This document shows positions 1-12,043 of a DNA stretch of 64,000 bases, one piece after another. Source of the stretch: Salarias fasciatus. Its lineage: Eukaryota > Chordata > Actinopteri > Blenniiformes > Blenniidae. Under the pieces are notes generated by a model that searched no databases, was not told the origin of the DNA, and saw only the letters and a list, made by a program, of their open reading frames with translations. How positions within the stretch are numbered: the first letter of the stretch is position 1; every line of letters starts with the position of its first letter. The stretch is from the NCBI RefSeq assembly GCF_902148845.1, contig NC_043746.1:16096057-16160056 (forward strand), given 5' to 3'. The position numbers and the translations under genes were made by a program.

Positions 1-41
1 ACTCCCATGAATTCCTTATATCTTCCTGTGCCCCTTGCTAG

Positions 42-3000
42 CGTGACCCCCTCGCAGAAATACAGCCAGCGCGGGGGCAAAGGAGAGGTGGTGGTCACGT
101 TTGGAGCCGTGCAGGGCACCCGCTGGATGGGCCGGAAGAGCGCGAGCGCGGACGTTCAGGTGGAGCTCCTGGAGGCTCCCGAAGACTCGCTCCGCAGCAG
201 CTACAAGTACATGTTCCAGAGGCTGAGAGACGTTCGCAATGGTACGCTCGCTCTGCGCTCCCAGGGATGAAACTCATACACCCGACTGACCGGTCAACAC
301 ACATGTGGAGCCTGTGTAATATGTTGATGTTGTTTGTTTCCAGTGTTGACAGAAAAGATCGAGGAGCTGGGAGAAAACCTGCGGTCTCACTTCAGCATTG
401 AGGAGTTCTCGCCGGTCTCCCTCCCTGCTCAGGTGCGCACACACACACACACACACACCTAACATCTGTGTGAACGCACAGCTGTTTACTGGAACGTTCG
501 AGACAGTTTGTTTCCTTCTGTATGTGTCCTCCAGGACAGCATCACTGTGCTGGGCCAGGTTTGCTGTGACAGCAATGGGAAGCTGAACGCTCAGTCCGTC
601 CTGCTGGAGGCGGGACCAGAACAGGGCGGCCAGCAGGTTCCCGTGGACCTGTCGGAGCTCAAGGAGTACTCGCTGTTTCCCGGTCAGGTGAGCCGAGACG
701 CTCGGGTTTTGTAACAGCAGAGGGATTAATGCTCACGCGGTGGTTTCTCCTTTGCCTGTGCACTGAGGCTAGTGTGCAGCAGGTTATATGCCCACCAAGA
801 GTGACAGAGCATGCCAAAGACCCGGGCTGGAGACCAACCCGGCGTCTGACCGAGGGCTCTGACAAGCAGCTGGTACATCCAGCACGTCCTGAGCGGACGG
901 AGCGTGTGTGGATCGTAATCTGTCTGTGGTGGAAGCTTCAGCCGGGTGTCTCCTGTCTCCAGGTGGTGGTGATGGAGGGGATGAACGCAACAGGGAGGAA
1001 ACTGGTGGCCTCCAAACTTTATGAGGTCCATAATAAAATGTTTCCGAAACTGAATTAGTTGAATAATTTTGAATTTTGGAAGTGAACCTGTTTGCTGGTC
1101 TGGTTTTACCTCTGTAGGGCGTTCCTCTGCCTTTCCACACGCCGGATGTAAAAATAGAGGCAGACGAAGGTAAGAAGCCCCGCTGGTCACACTCAGGACT
1201 TTTAAAACATGAGTGTGTTTCTGTCCTGATCGTGTGTTACTTCACTCCTTCATGTCTTTCAGAGCCATTAAACATTCTGGTGGCTTGTGGACCCTACACT
1301 CCCTCCGATAGCCTGACCTTTGACCCTCTGCTGGACCTCATCGGCGTCATTGTCAGGGATCGTCCTGACGTGTGCCTGCTGGTACCGTGACTCCCGATCA
1401 GACTTTGAATCCTGTAGTCCTGCCTACATTTGAGACGTCATATGACTCTCTGTTTTCTCTCCGCAGCTCGGCCCGTTTGTGGATTCCAAACATGAACAAG
1501 TGGAGGTAAGAAATAACCTGGACGGTAAAAAAACTCCGCCTCCTCATGAAGAGTCTGAGTTCTTATTGTTCTGTCTGAAACAGAAAGCACAGCTGACCGA
1601 GACGTTTGAGGCGATTTTCTCAAGATGCATTGAGAGCATTGTGGACGGCACCCGGAGGTAGGCGTGAAGTCTGGCTTTCACTCCAGAGTAGCTGGATACG
1701 TTTCTGTTGTGCAGTGGCGTTTAGCAGCATCTCCCAGTCACGTGACCCTCAAACACGTTTGAAGTAAGATTCCCGCTCCCTTTCCGCAGTGTCGGCTGCC
1801 ACCTCGTGTTTGTGCCGTCCCAGAGAGACGTCCATCACCATTTCATCTACCCACAGCCGCCCTTCACCCTCCCCAACCTCAGCAAGGACCAGGCCCAGGT
1901 CAGACCCAGGCCACAGGGTGGCGTTTTGGTTTTTATAATTTATGTGAATTGGTTAAATCAAGCACAGGAGTGTAGAAGCTGCTCAGATAGACGTGTCACT
2001 TTTGTTGAAAGTTTCCTTTCTGTCCCCGCAGCGCGTCACGCTGGTCCCAGACCCCTGCACCCTGCTCATCGACGGCGTGACCTTCGGCCTGACGTCCACA
2101 GACATCCTGTTCCACATGGGCGCCGAGGAGATCAGCTGGTGAGGAAGCCTGCACCGCGCCTGAAGCAAAGCTGCTAGAATTCAGAAACTAAGCAGAAAAA
2201 GGCCTCTTTATACGAGCTGAACACAACTGCTTTCAAGGGAGAGAGAGTTGAAACCCTTTAATATAAATCTATTGCAATCAGGTGATCGTGTTTAGTTCAG
2301 TTTCCATTCTTTCACAGTGATTAGTGTCCGGTTGTCATCGATCAGCTGTGGAAGTTCTGGTCATTCGGCTCCATTCCAGTTAATTTTTTATGGATTCTTC
2401 CTTGGAAATGAAGGTAGTTTGGATGAGAGCACTGCCACCTAGTGTCTTTAGAATGAAGGAGATGAGGAGCTAAAAAATGTGAACAGCTGGGATCGTACAA
2501 AACATGTATCCTTTGCTAATTTTCTTCATAAATACTAAAATGAAGTGTTAGAAGAATTTAACTGTATGAGATCTTGTATAAAAATAAATCTTGATAAACC
2601 TGTTAAAGATGAAATCTTACCCTGTATTCCTTTGTTCTTCTTGAGTGTTTATTTGTATGCCAACAGATTTTTGCAGGTCACTCATGTAGAAGGTTTAATT
2701 TAAATAAATCAATTGAAATACTTGTTCATGAAAAGATTTAAACAGGCAAGCAACTTTCCTCGTTTATTCACTGAAAGGAGCATCCTGCTGTGATGTACTT
2801 TTGTTAAATGCAGTAGTAGATTTCTCTAATGGGGCGTGTCTTGTTGTGTTGCAGCGGCACCGGATCAGACAGATTCTCCCGCATCCTGAAGCACATGTTG
2901 ACCCAGAGGAGGTACGAAGGTCAAGAGTCAAACTCCATCTTCCCTTTATTTTAGCTTTCGAAGCACCAGTGACCCTCTGTCTTTCCTCCAGCTACTACCC

Positions 3001-3355
3001 GCTCTATCCCCCGGTGGAGGAGGTCAACATGGATTACGAGAAGTTTCAGAGTTTCGGCCAGATGCCGCTCACGCCCGACGTTCTCATCGTGCCGTCTGAA
3101 CTGCGCTACTTCGCTAAGGCACTCTACCTCTGACAGCTTTGATCAAATGTCCGCTTAAAGTTTCAGTTTTTGTTTGAAATCCATCTTTCAATGTCTCCCC
3201 AGGATGTCGTCGGGTGTGTGTGCGTGAATCCCGGCCGGCTGACCAAAGGTCAGGTGGGCGGGACCTACAGCCGGCTGCTGATCCGGCGCGGCGCCGCGTC
3301 GGAGGACGGGAAGAGAGCGAGCCCCTGCCTGGCTGCTCAGGTGGTGAAAATATAA
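42..3355 (+). CDS. pola2: DNA polymerase alpha subunit B (partial, 5' end outside window)
   Basis: POLA2 is the B subunit of the DNA polymerase alpha-primase complex; it tethers primase and the catalytic subunit for priming in the nucleus. Thirteen exons are read: 42-241, 344-432, 535-687, 963-1025, 1118-1169, 1263-1381, 1467-1505, 1584-1657, 1790-1898, 2032-2138, 2855-2911, 2992-3118, 3203-3355. Their phases are consistent and give about 446 residues of the roughly 600 in the family, so the N-terminal quarter lies to the left. Recognised blocks include VDLSELKEYSLFPGQ, VACGPYTPSDSLTFDPLLDL, VFVPSQRDVHH, ELRYFAKDVVGCVCVNPGRL and the C-terminal end VVKI, matching the OB-fold and inactive phosphoesterase region of human POLA2. 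The intron after 3118 starts with GC instead of GT. A polyadenylation signal AATAAA is at 3530-3535. Identification is firm; the exact start of the first visible exon is from its AG acceptor. Confidence 0.95.
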
Positions 3356-3529
3356 CGACAGTAAAGACTCACGCCGAGTTTTCACACAAAGAACCAGAAA
3401 ATATTAACTTGAAGTCATTTTGGATCATTTTTCTGTGTGTCGGTCTGTGACTGTTCAGATCAGTGAATTGTCACCTTGTGTACAGTTTGTTCATTTTTCT
3501 ACTATATTTGTTAATCCAGCTTGAGGGTG

Positions 3530-3661
3530 AATAAAAGATTTTCTCTGCTCTCCTCTGTCTATGTATGATCTGTTGGTAAGCGATGGAGAAATAAACCCCA
3601 TTTTATGTTTCCATCAAGCTTCAATAAAACAAAGAAGAGTTAGATGTTGAAATAGTTTATT
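3530..3661. terminator. Convergent polyadenylation signals of pola2 and kiz
   Basis: AATAAA on the plus strand at 3530-3535 serves pola2, and its reverse complement at 3656-3661 would serve kiz on the minus strand. The two cleavage sites would be separated by roughly 100 bases or less, so the 3' UTRs (about 200 and 65 bases) nearly meet. Confidence 0.6.
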
Positions 3662-3722
3662 ATAAAGCAAAAAACAAGAGAACAGCAGTTCTGTGGTCCT
3701 TTGATTTTAGGCTGAGGCTATT

Positions 3723-6700
3723 TCAGTCATAAAAGTGATCAAAATCATCTGAATCACTTTGGTCTGACTTCATTTTCTGCTTCACTTGAAAAATCTGCAC
3801 TTTGTCACAAATCTCTGAAAAAGAAAAGCAGATTCCAAATAAACCTCTCCACCTCTGTAACCAAGTGACTGATGGTACCGTACCTGTGGACTTTTCATCA
3901 GATTTCTGGATATTTTCTCTTTAAAAGAAAGAGAAAAAAAAGACATTTAGAAAACAGAATAACTTTCTGATGTTTCCGGACGATGAACTCTTACTCTTCA
4001 TTCTTTTGCTCTTGAGGCGCGAGGAGATTTTCAATGTCGTCGTCACTGAAACCGTCTGAGTCTCCATCAGAGGGTTCCTCTTCACTTTCTTCTTCCTCCT
4101 CTTCATCATCCTCTGGAATAACATGGATCTGTTTTGGCCTGAAAAACAGACTTGATCATTCAGGTGCATTTAAAAAGCATCGATCAGGAAACTGTAAGCA
4201 TGTTGCACTGTGTTTTCGTGTCTTCTGTGCTGAATGACTTTTCGCCGCCGTACCGTTTCTCCTGCGGTGAGATGATGCTGTCCTCTGAATCTCTGTCCTC
4301 CTCCGGCTCTCCTCCATCACTCCTGCGCTCCTCATCCTCCTCCTCTGACCCCTTTCCTTCCTCCTCGCTGCCTTCATGTCGCTCTTCATCTTGACAGGAC
4401 ACAGGATCAGTTTCTCTCTGCTTGGGATCTTCATCCTCTCCCTGAGCGTCATCCTCATCCTCAGCTCCCGTTTCCTCTTCTTCCTCGGTATCACTTATTT
4501 TGATGGAAACATCATCATCATCATCGTCATCTTCATCTTCTTCTCCCTCTGTATTGAACTTCATGTCTTGCTTTTCTTCATGGATCTTCTCCTGAGCTTC
4601 ATTAACTTTTCCGTCTCTCTGACTGTTTGTAAAGTTTTCTTCCTCCTCCTTTGAGCTGCTCTCCTCAGAGCTGCTGTTCTCCTGTTTTTCTATTCCATCT
4701 CCAGCTCCATTTTCAATTTTTAGGCTGTCTGAATCCTCCTCCTCTTCATCCTGGGATCCCAACTCTTCTTCACGGCCTTGTAATTTGTCATCAGGATATT
4801 TGTTCCCCACTTTTTCATTTGCAGATTCCTCTCTCGCACCTCCCTCGTCCACATCGTCCTGCCGACTCTCCTCACCGGAGCTCTCTGAGTTTTCTTTAAC
4901 GGACCCTGTGCCTTGTAATTCCACCTTCTCTGGTTTTCCCGGTCCAGGAGCGAGCCCCGGGTGCCTCGTCTCTGTGGAGCTGCTGCTGCTGCTGTGGCGT
5001 TTGAGCGACGGGGCATCGCTGTCGGAGCCCTGTCCGGGTGTGACGGGAGCCATTACAAGGGAAGAAGAAGCTGCTGATGCTCTGGAAGAAACATTTAAAG
5101 GCTGTATGAGCACTTCAGGATGAAGAAACCCAAGAAATTAAGCGGTGTGATTAAATACCATTATGGCATACGCACTGCTTTCACTGAAAGCACCAGTTGC
5201 AGGACACAGTGATGTATCATGGTACACAAGTCACATGAGTGAAAATCTCAACAGTCACAAGTGGAATTCTGAAGTGAACAATGTGGCTGAAAGCAGAGGG
5301 ATGAGATAAGCACTTCCTTTTTTGGACTTGCACCTACTTTGATTTCTCTTTGCTGAAAGTTGACTTTTATTTATTTTTTTTACTGTACTTGTTATTTTCA
5401 CAGTTTTCTGCCCGATATGTCTGACACAGGCCAGATTAAATTCTTATGCTGGCTTTTCTCAACTTTTGCCATCCTGTCTCTTCAATGATTGATGGAAAGC
5501 ATAATTCTCCTTGAAAATGTTCCACAACCAGAAAAGTAAAGTCAGAGTTCACGTAGAGTTTTTTTTTTTCATTGAGAAAAGTCAGTGTGTGAACTGAGCG
5601 GAAGGCAGAACCAGTCACCGAGTACACAGACAGGAGGGGCAGGTAAACCTGGACGGATGACTTACGGCTGAGAGCTGCGTCCGTCTGAAGAACGCCGCGT
5701 CTTTCCTCCTCTCCTCTTCTTCTTCGAGGGCGCCGGACTGGAGTCTCTGCCACTCTCACTGCTCTCTGCGTGACCACTGGACAGACGAACTGGACGCACA
5801 GTGTACCCAGACTGAGTTACTCCAGATAAACTGGCGTGCAATGTATAGACAGATGTTCATGCAGACATTCATACACACAGATAAAATCCCCTGCTTTGCT
5901 CTCACCTGGTTTAACGTCCAGTTCCTGGGAGAAAAGATTGCTCCCACCTCCGCCACCTGTCTGTCTCTTTGAGCTCGATGCTGTGCTGGTTTCTTCCTCC
6001 TCCCTGACAATTGAAACCCTCCGCTCAGGAGGCGGCTCGCCCATTTTGAGGTGATCCATCAAGCATTCAGTAGCTGAAGCGATCCCTGCAACACCAATAA
6101 TGTGGGACAAGGGCTGCTCGGTCTGCAGGGACGTCCAGGTATCTGCGTCTCGCATGGACCAGGGTTTATGATGACTGGGTGTCAAGGTGAGGTTGTGATG
6201 AGGAGATGGGTGAAAATGTGGGAAAACGCTAGAAGGGACGAGGGATGGTGGGACTTGGGAGGAACTGAAGGACTGATAGGGTGATCTGACAGATGCTCCA
6301 GCAGGCTGAGGCTGTCGGTGACTCAGCCAGCCGTCTTGGCTGAGGTTGAAGTGTTCCTGAGGTGCTGCTGTGTTTAGGAATCTTGTGCTGGAACCTGTGA
6401 ATAAAGATTAGAATCCCAAAAAATTCAATAAATGTTCTCCAATTTAATTTCTTGAAGAAGGTGCCAAGAGGAACAAACCTTGTAAAGGACAAGGCTGATC
6501 TCCAGACTTCGGGACTTCATTATTCTTTAGGTCCGACTCCAAATGCTCCTTAATCCTCTGTGAAACACAAAGTTCTGTTTTAACACTGATCAAACAAATT
6601 ATGAAGTCAAATTTCAATAGAAACGTGTTTGTCAGGAAGCAGACACAGGATGAGAACGATGCTCAACCATCACACACAGCAAGCTGTATTCTTTGGCCAC

Positions 6701-7665
6701 CCAACTTTTGATTTGGGAGAAAGGTCTGTTTTACCTTCTCGTGCGCACTTCTAGTCTTCTCTTTAAGCTGCTGCTGCCAGTGGGGGCCATTTTCCTGCAG
6801 GTACCTTTCATACTCAGTCTGTAGGGGTCAGAAACATGATCGTCATACAGTTTGTTAATTTAACGTTGGATAAAATTGTCTCTTAATGAACTGATCCAGT
6901 CCACTGCGTGTGCATCTGTGTGTTTCCTGAATCTGAGCACCCGAATCATTTTCATGGCGGCATTGCTGGCCAGCATCTCTTTCAGCGCGTCCTGGGCTTC
7001 ATCAAACTGCTGCAGCAGCTTCTTGTTGCGTTGTCGGGCTATGCGCTCTCTCTCTTTCAGCTCCTTCAGGCGCTGCTGCAGGTGCATCACTCTGCTGTGG
7101 TCAACACCCCATAAAAGACAAAAACAAACCAAGATAGCCGTTTTTTCAAATGGATGTCAACTGAAACACAATAAATCACATGCAATCTTTTCCCTGCACA
7201 CTCACAGATGCTGATGGCTGTCAGGCAATGAAGTCTTAGATGGCAAATCCCATTGGCTGGTTGCACTGTAAAATAAGGTGATCATACAGCTTAACAGCAA
7301 CAAAACACATCATCTTTTTCATCGGCCTCACAGTACTGATGTGACAAACTTTAAATTGCTATAAAAGTACTTATTGTTGAACACACCCTGTAAAGTAGTG
7401 CTGACTGTAAGAAAAATAGACAAAGATGCCTCATATATTGCCTCAAGAAATGCATCATTTTTTCATGAAAATAAATGTCTGGTATTTAAACACTGTCTCA
7501 TCATGGGCTACAGTGTCTAAAGGTCAAAAAGTACAAACTCCTCATATGTTGCTTCATTGGGTCTTACCTGTTTTTTCCTTCAAGCTCTCTTTGTTTTGAT
7601 AAAGTGTCTTGCCCCCTGCCGATCAGATGCCCAAGAGATAGCAAATTCTCCCTGGGAACAGCCAT
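3723..7665 (-). CDS. kiz: Kizuna-like centrosomal protein
   Basis: Kizuna is a centrosomal substrate of Plk1 that stabilises the pericentriolar material and spindle poles. Eleven exons on the minus strand: 7568-7665, 7206-7265, 6941-7094, 6735-6818, 6479-6557, 5906-6394, 5666-5765, 4254-5081, 3995-4138, 3884-3918, 3723-3814; phases agree and give 720 residues, near the human length. The start is the first ATG at 7665 (MAVPRENLLSLGHLIGRG). Residues about 50-130 are a charged coiled coil (RNKKLLQQFDEAQ, then TEYERYLQENGPHW), comparable to the RNQEYLKRFERVQ stretch of human KIZ. A 276-residue exon is extremely acidic (runs of E and D) and Ser-rich. The C-terminus SDSDDFDHFYD resembles the human ending DDSDDFYD, which is the main reason for the assignment. 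It is head to head with zdhhc24 and tail to tail with pola2. An unnamed acidic coiled-coil protein remains possible. Confidence 0.72.
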
Positions 7666-8565
7666 GACTGCCGGTTTTCAGTAGATGCAGAGATTAACGG
7701 GGATTAAAACCAGCATGTTGAGGGGGAGGGACCAGAGACTCACTGCCAATCCATGCTGGGGTTATGGCAGTGAGTTTAAGCAGTAGTGAGAGCGATTTTA
7801 TCAGCTCACTGATTGGAAGAAAAGTTATGGAAAGAGCTTAAATTGGCACCACATATTAATTTTTTTTTCTGAAAACTGACATGAGGAGAAACGTATAATA
7901 CGTTAACGTGTAATCTTCAGTGAAGTTTAAAGATAGAAAATTAATCACATAAATAAAGAATTGGAATATTAATTGAATAGCAATTTTTTTTAATTGTGAT
8001 GCTACAAATCCGACTTTTTAGAAATGAGTTAAAAAAAAGTAATTTATAGTGGATAAAATTATTTGAAAGTATGCTCAGACCCCTGGTTCAAGTCTGGGTT
8101 TCCTCCCTTGGTTTACAAAAACATGTTTCATCTAGTTTGTCTCTAATTTAGATAATATCAAAGAAGTTTAAAAAAAAGAGCTATATGATCAAGACTACGT
8201 CAAAACAAAACCCAAAATAAGTATTAGTATTTGGTTATTTTATGACGTTAATGTGGAACTTTAATATATTGTAGTATTCCGGTCCGGACGTATTTTCATG
8301 CGACACCTTCCAGCAGACACGGAAGTGGTCCAGTACGGTAGCTCGACAGGGAGACATAATACACATTTATGTGTTTCCATTCAGTTTTATATGATAGAGT
8401 AATTTCACTGGGAGGTATATGAGGGTGGTTGTCTTAATCGGGTTGATTTTCTGTCTTGTTGTGAGCTAATTGACAGTTATTTGATCGATAAAGCTCTCCG
8501 CTGTACGCCCGTGAAATCGCTCCGTTGTGATTCAAACCGAGCGGGGAGCCGGGCGGACCCCAAAC
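7666..8565. promoter_or_regulatory. Shared intergenic promoter region, kiz / zdhhc24
   Basis: This 0.9 kb gap separates two start codons pointing away from each other, so it should hold both promoters. Most of it is AT-rich and featureless; near the zdhhc24 side there is an ETS-like core (ACGGAAGTGG) at about 8329-8338. No transposon or RNA gene was recognised. Confidence 0.4.
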
Positions 8566-9764
8566 ATGACTAGTTTGGGCAGCAGGTTGTTCTGCAGGAT
8601 GGAGAGGATGTGTTACCGCCTCCCCGTGTTCCTCAACACCTTCCTGGTCTTCTCGATCACCGGGGAGGTGAGCTACCTGGTGATGGTCGAGGCTCCCCTG
8701 GAGGCCGACCAGAAGAAGACGGCGTGGTCCACCTGGTGGAAGGCGGTCCACCTGCTGAGCCAGTACTTCATGTTGGGGAACATCTGCTGGAACGCCCTGC
8801 TGTTCTACAGAACCAGTCCCAGCATCAAGGGGGTGTTCCTGGGTGGAGAGGCCATGGGCCAGGGCTGGAGGTAAGACAAAATATATCTTTTTAATTCATG
8901 TTAATTCTGATCGCATGCCTCTCTGTTTGCCCTGTGATGGCCAACTTGATCATGATGAGCTTTTAACATTCATATGCATTACTGTGAAGCTTTAGACCTA
9001 GATAAGCAGCTGAAGAACCTCTCAAATATGTGAATGAGAAATAATAAACGTGGATTTATGTTACAGGGGTCTAATACTAATTCACAATTCATCACACAGG
9101 TACTGTTATACATGCGAGACACACACCCCTCCACGCTGCTCCCACTGCTACGACTGCAAGGTGTGCGTGCTGCGGCGGGACCATCACTGCGTCTTCTTCG
9201 ACCAGTGCGTGGGCTTTCGCAACTACCGCTACTTCCTGAGCTGCTTGCTCTTCATGTGGTCGGGCCTCCTGTACGCCACGCTGATGAACGCAGAGGTCTT
9301 CATCGTCATCCTGAAGGAAGGCGTGACGCTGCACAGCGTCCTGCTGCTGCTCATCCCCTGGATCATGCTCATTTCAGGTATGGCCCAGTGTGTCATGCAC
9401 TGGTTGTCTTTCAGTTGAGGTTTATATTCACTTGTTGTGATTTCATGGCCGCCCTCGTTTGCTCTCTCCAGGCCAGGTGTCGGCACGTGCCTTCGCCTTC
9501 GCCTTCATCGCCGACACGTGCGTGGTCGGCTTCCTCCTGGTGTCCGCCTTCTTCTTCTTACACCTCTTCCTGCTCTTCCGGGGTCAGACCACCCGGGAGT
9601 GGTACTCATCCCGTCGCCCCTACAGCCTGGGGCTGCTGGGTAACCTGCGTCACACGCTTGGCAACCGCTGGTACGTGTGCTGGCTCTCTCCGCTCATCCC
9701 ATCGCCGATTCCTGGAGACGGAATAAACTTTGTGATCACGGGATCGCTGGAGCCGTGTCGGTAA
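8566..9764 (+). CDS. zdhhc24: DHHC-type palmitoyltransferase 24
   Basis: A membrane protein S-acyltransferase that transfers palmitate to cysteines of target proteins. Three exons, 8566-8870, 9100-9377 and 9472-9764, give 291 residues, close to human ZDHHC24. The start is the ATG followed by [19 protein letters not shown]. Exon 2 carries the cysteine-rich DHHC domain: [20 protein letters not shown], then the catalytic DHHC in [20 protein letters not shown], so the active-site tetrad is intact. Hydrophobic segments lie near residues 15-40 and 65-90 and twice after the DHHC domain. The C-terminal blocks [20 protein letters not shown] and [10 protein letters not shown] match the human protein, including the TTxE-type motif. 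The neighbour to the left, kiz, is divergent. Downstream the first AATAAA that suits a long 3' UTR is at 11458. Confidence 0.95.
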
Positions 9765-11575
9765 CGGCCGAGAGTCTGAACGGGTGGCGGTTAATGTTGG
9801 TGCGAGCAGCAGCAGCAGCAGGGAAGTTTACCTCAGTTCAAGAAGAGGTCGCTTGGGACGGGAAGAAGCTTTGACAGCACGCGGTTGTTTCACTGCTATT
9901 GGTTATGACTACTGGTTGCAATCCTTTTAATTAGGGGCGTTCTTTTAAAGATCCATCGATCTCAACCTGAAGATAATATGTACACGCACTGAGAATTGAG
10001 GATTAAATAGTAATGAAGGGTAATTTTGAATCGTCAGCATAAAAAAGGTATAGAAAAGAATAATGCTGAACTAAGAATGTATTTTGTCAATTGTTAAATT
10101 AACTTGCACTTCCATTCTCAGACTGAGTCCTGAAGCCAATGGGACACACTGGGAGTGATGATGATGGTTCCTATTTAGGGGTTTTTCCCCCAAACACCTA
10201 AGGTGCCTGATTCTGTAGTTCAAATACGGTATAATACTTGCACTGTCGAAGTTGAAACCACAGGACTGTCAAACACAAACAGCTGGCCTCTTATTTACTG
10301 TTGTGCACTCGCTGCTCATGCTTTCCTCCTCAGAATGTCCACTCCTAAACTGAAGTAGAGGTTTTGTTGTGGTAGTTGGCTCTCTGTGTTAATCTCAACA
10401 AGTACAGGACAACATCCCAGAAGTGACTCATGCAGTTTACAGACTCACAAGAAGCCATCTGGTAAAATTCAGTGTTTAAAACCTGCCAATTTATGCACAT
10501 TTTTAGGTCAAAAGTATCAATACATAGCTAATAGTTTTCAATATCATGATTTTAACACTGAAATTGAGATACAGAGAGTACCACAGCTATGAAAATGATA
10601 CATTTACAACCACATTTTCAACCTGGGCCTGCTCACATGAAGAAGTGTGTGACTAGCATTGGTAAACCTCTGAAAAAAAAACCTTTGTTAGGAATTGAAA
10701 AAGGCATCTATTGTTTAATCTGTGGCAAAGCTTTGCATGTCAGTTATATGCAGGTTAATGAGTTTATTTTCTAATTAAAGGTGGAAGCAAATCAGTCCTG
10801 TTGATCTAGCTATTTTTCATTACTGCTTGTTGTAGTGAGGAGTATTCAGATTTGTTGTTTTAAATACTGATATTGAAGTTTAAGATGTTTATTTTGACAA
10901 TCTGATGTTTCACATTACATTAAACATGATTCAGGTAGTAAGCACTGCTTGTATGTCGTTGTGTAGCGCACTGCAAAGGGACATGAATCTGTGCTGTTTA
11001 GTTCTCCTCACTCAACCATTTCAAACAAAAAAATTATGATGGTATTGTTGTAAAATTATGAGCAGAATGGCTTTACCAAATAAATCTACAATGCAGCAGC
11101 AAAATGTTTTTTTTTTCAATGTTAGTTTGGTTTATAGAGTAAATTTGTCCTCAGAATGTTTACCTGTTTGTTTATTTGTCACGCCTTTAATTTAAAACAT
11201 ATTTGGTGTCAACAATTTAGAATTTCCTCTTCGTGTCTCCTTCTGCTTTTGCCACTTTAATTTTCATAGCCTTAAAGAAGTGAAAATAACAAGCCTTTGA
11301 GATGTCTTATGTTTTTTTTTCCTTTATGCTCTTAAGTTGTTTACATCCAGAACTGTTTTGCCTGATTTTCTTCTGAATGGAGTGTGTGATGGGAACTACT
11401 GCATACAGCTTTATTATTGTGTTTTCTGCAACTGTGATGTGGTGTAAGCTTTATTGTAATAAATTTATTTGGTTTTGACGAGTGCTTTCTGAATCTCAAG
11501 TGATTTTTACACACCCGCAATGAGTTAAACATCTCATTCACCTTACTGAAGGCCTTCAAAAAAGAAAAACAAATC
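9765..11575 (+). other. zdhhc24 3' UTR and flanking non-coding DNA
   Basis: About 1.8 kb of AT-rich DNA without a supported gene. AATAAA signals occur at about 11080 and at 11458-11463; either could end the zdhhc24 transcript. Short open frames here show no family similarity I can recognise. Confidence 0.5.
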
Positions 11576-11584
11576 AGTCATCCG

Positions 11585-11598
11585 GTTGCCATGGTGAC
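11585..11598. promoter_or_regulatory. RFX X-box-like motif
   Basis: GTTGCCATGGTGAC is a near-palindrome that differs from the X-box consensus GTTGCCATGGCAAC at two positions in the right half. It lies about 120 bases upstream of a possible 5' non-coding exon donor (CACCG|GTAAGA at 11706) of the coiled-coil gene that follows. Confidence 0.4.
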
Positions 11599-12043
11599 AG
11601 TTCATCCTTTGGTTAACCTGTGAAACGAGCTGTCTGCTCCTTGCTAACATTAGCCTGACATGTTCTGTTTAGCACATAAATCTGCTAACTAAGTTTTAAC
11701 CTCACCGGTAAGACTCTTTTATCGGTTCTTTCTCAGTAAACCTGTCAGCGAGTGTCATTAGCAGTGAAGTTGTCAAGCTAATGCTAACCGAAGCTAGCTG
11801 CTCGTGGACGTGTCGCCAGTAAGTTTTACTAAGTACAAATATTTTCACCTGCTTCTCAAAAAAAAAAAAAAAGGATATCATTGTAATTGTAAAACTGATT
11901 GCTTTGTCTGCTATTTTAGAACTAACAATTGAAACATTGACTTTTCTGTTCAATTTAGAGCAAAGGATAAAAATTGTTTGTTTTTTTTAATTTAAAAAAG
12001 AAAACGTTAAAGTTGTGCTTGTTTGATGCTCATTAGCTTGAGG

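Noticed and set aside
726-1190. Long minus-strand frame over pola2 exons 4-5
   Set aside because: Shadow of the plus-strand pola2 exons and introns; no family match.
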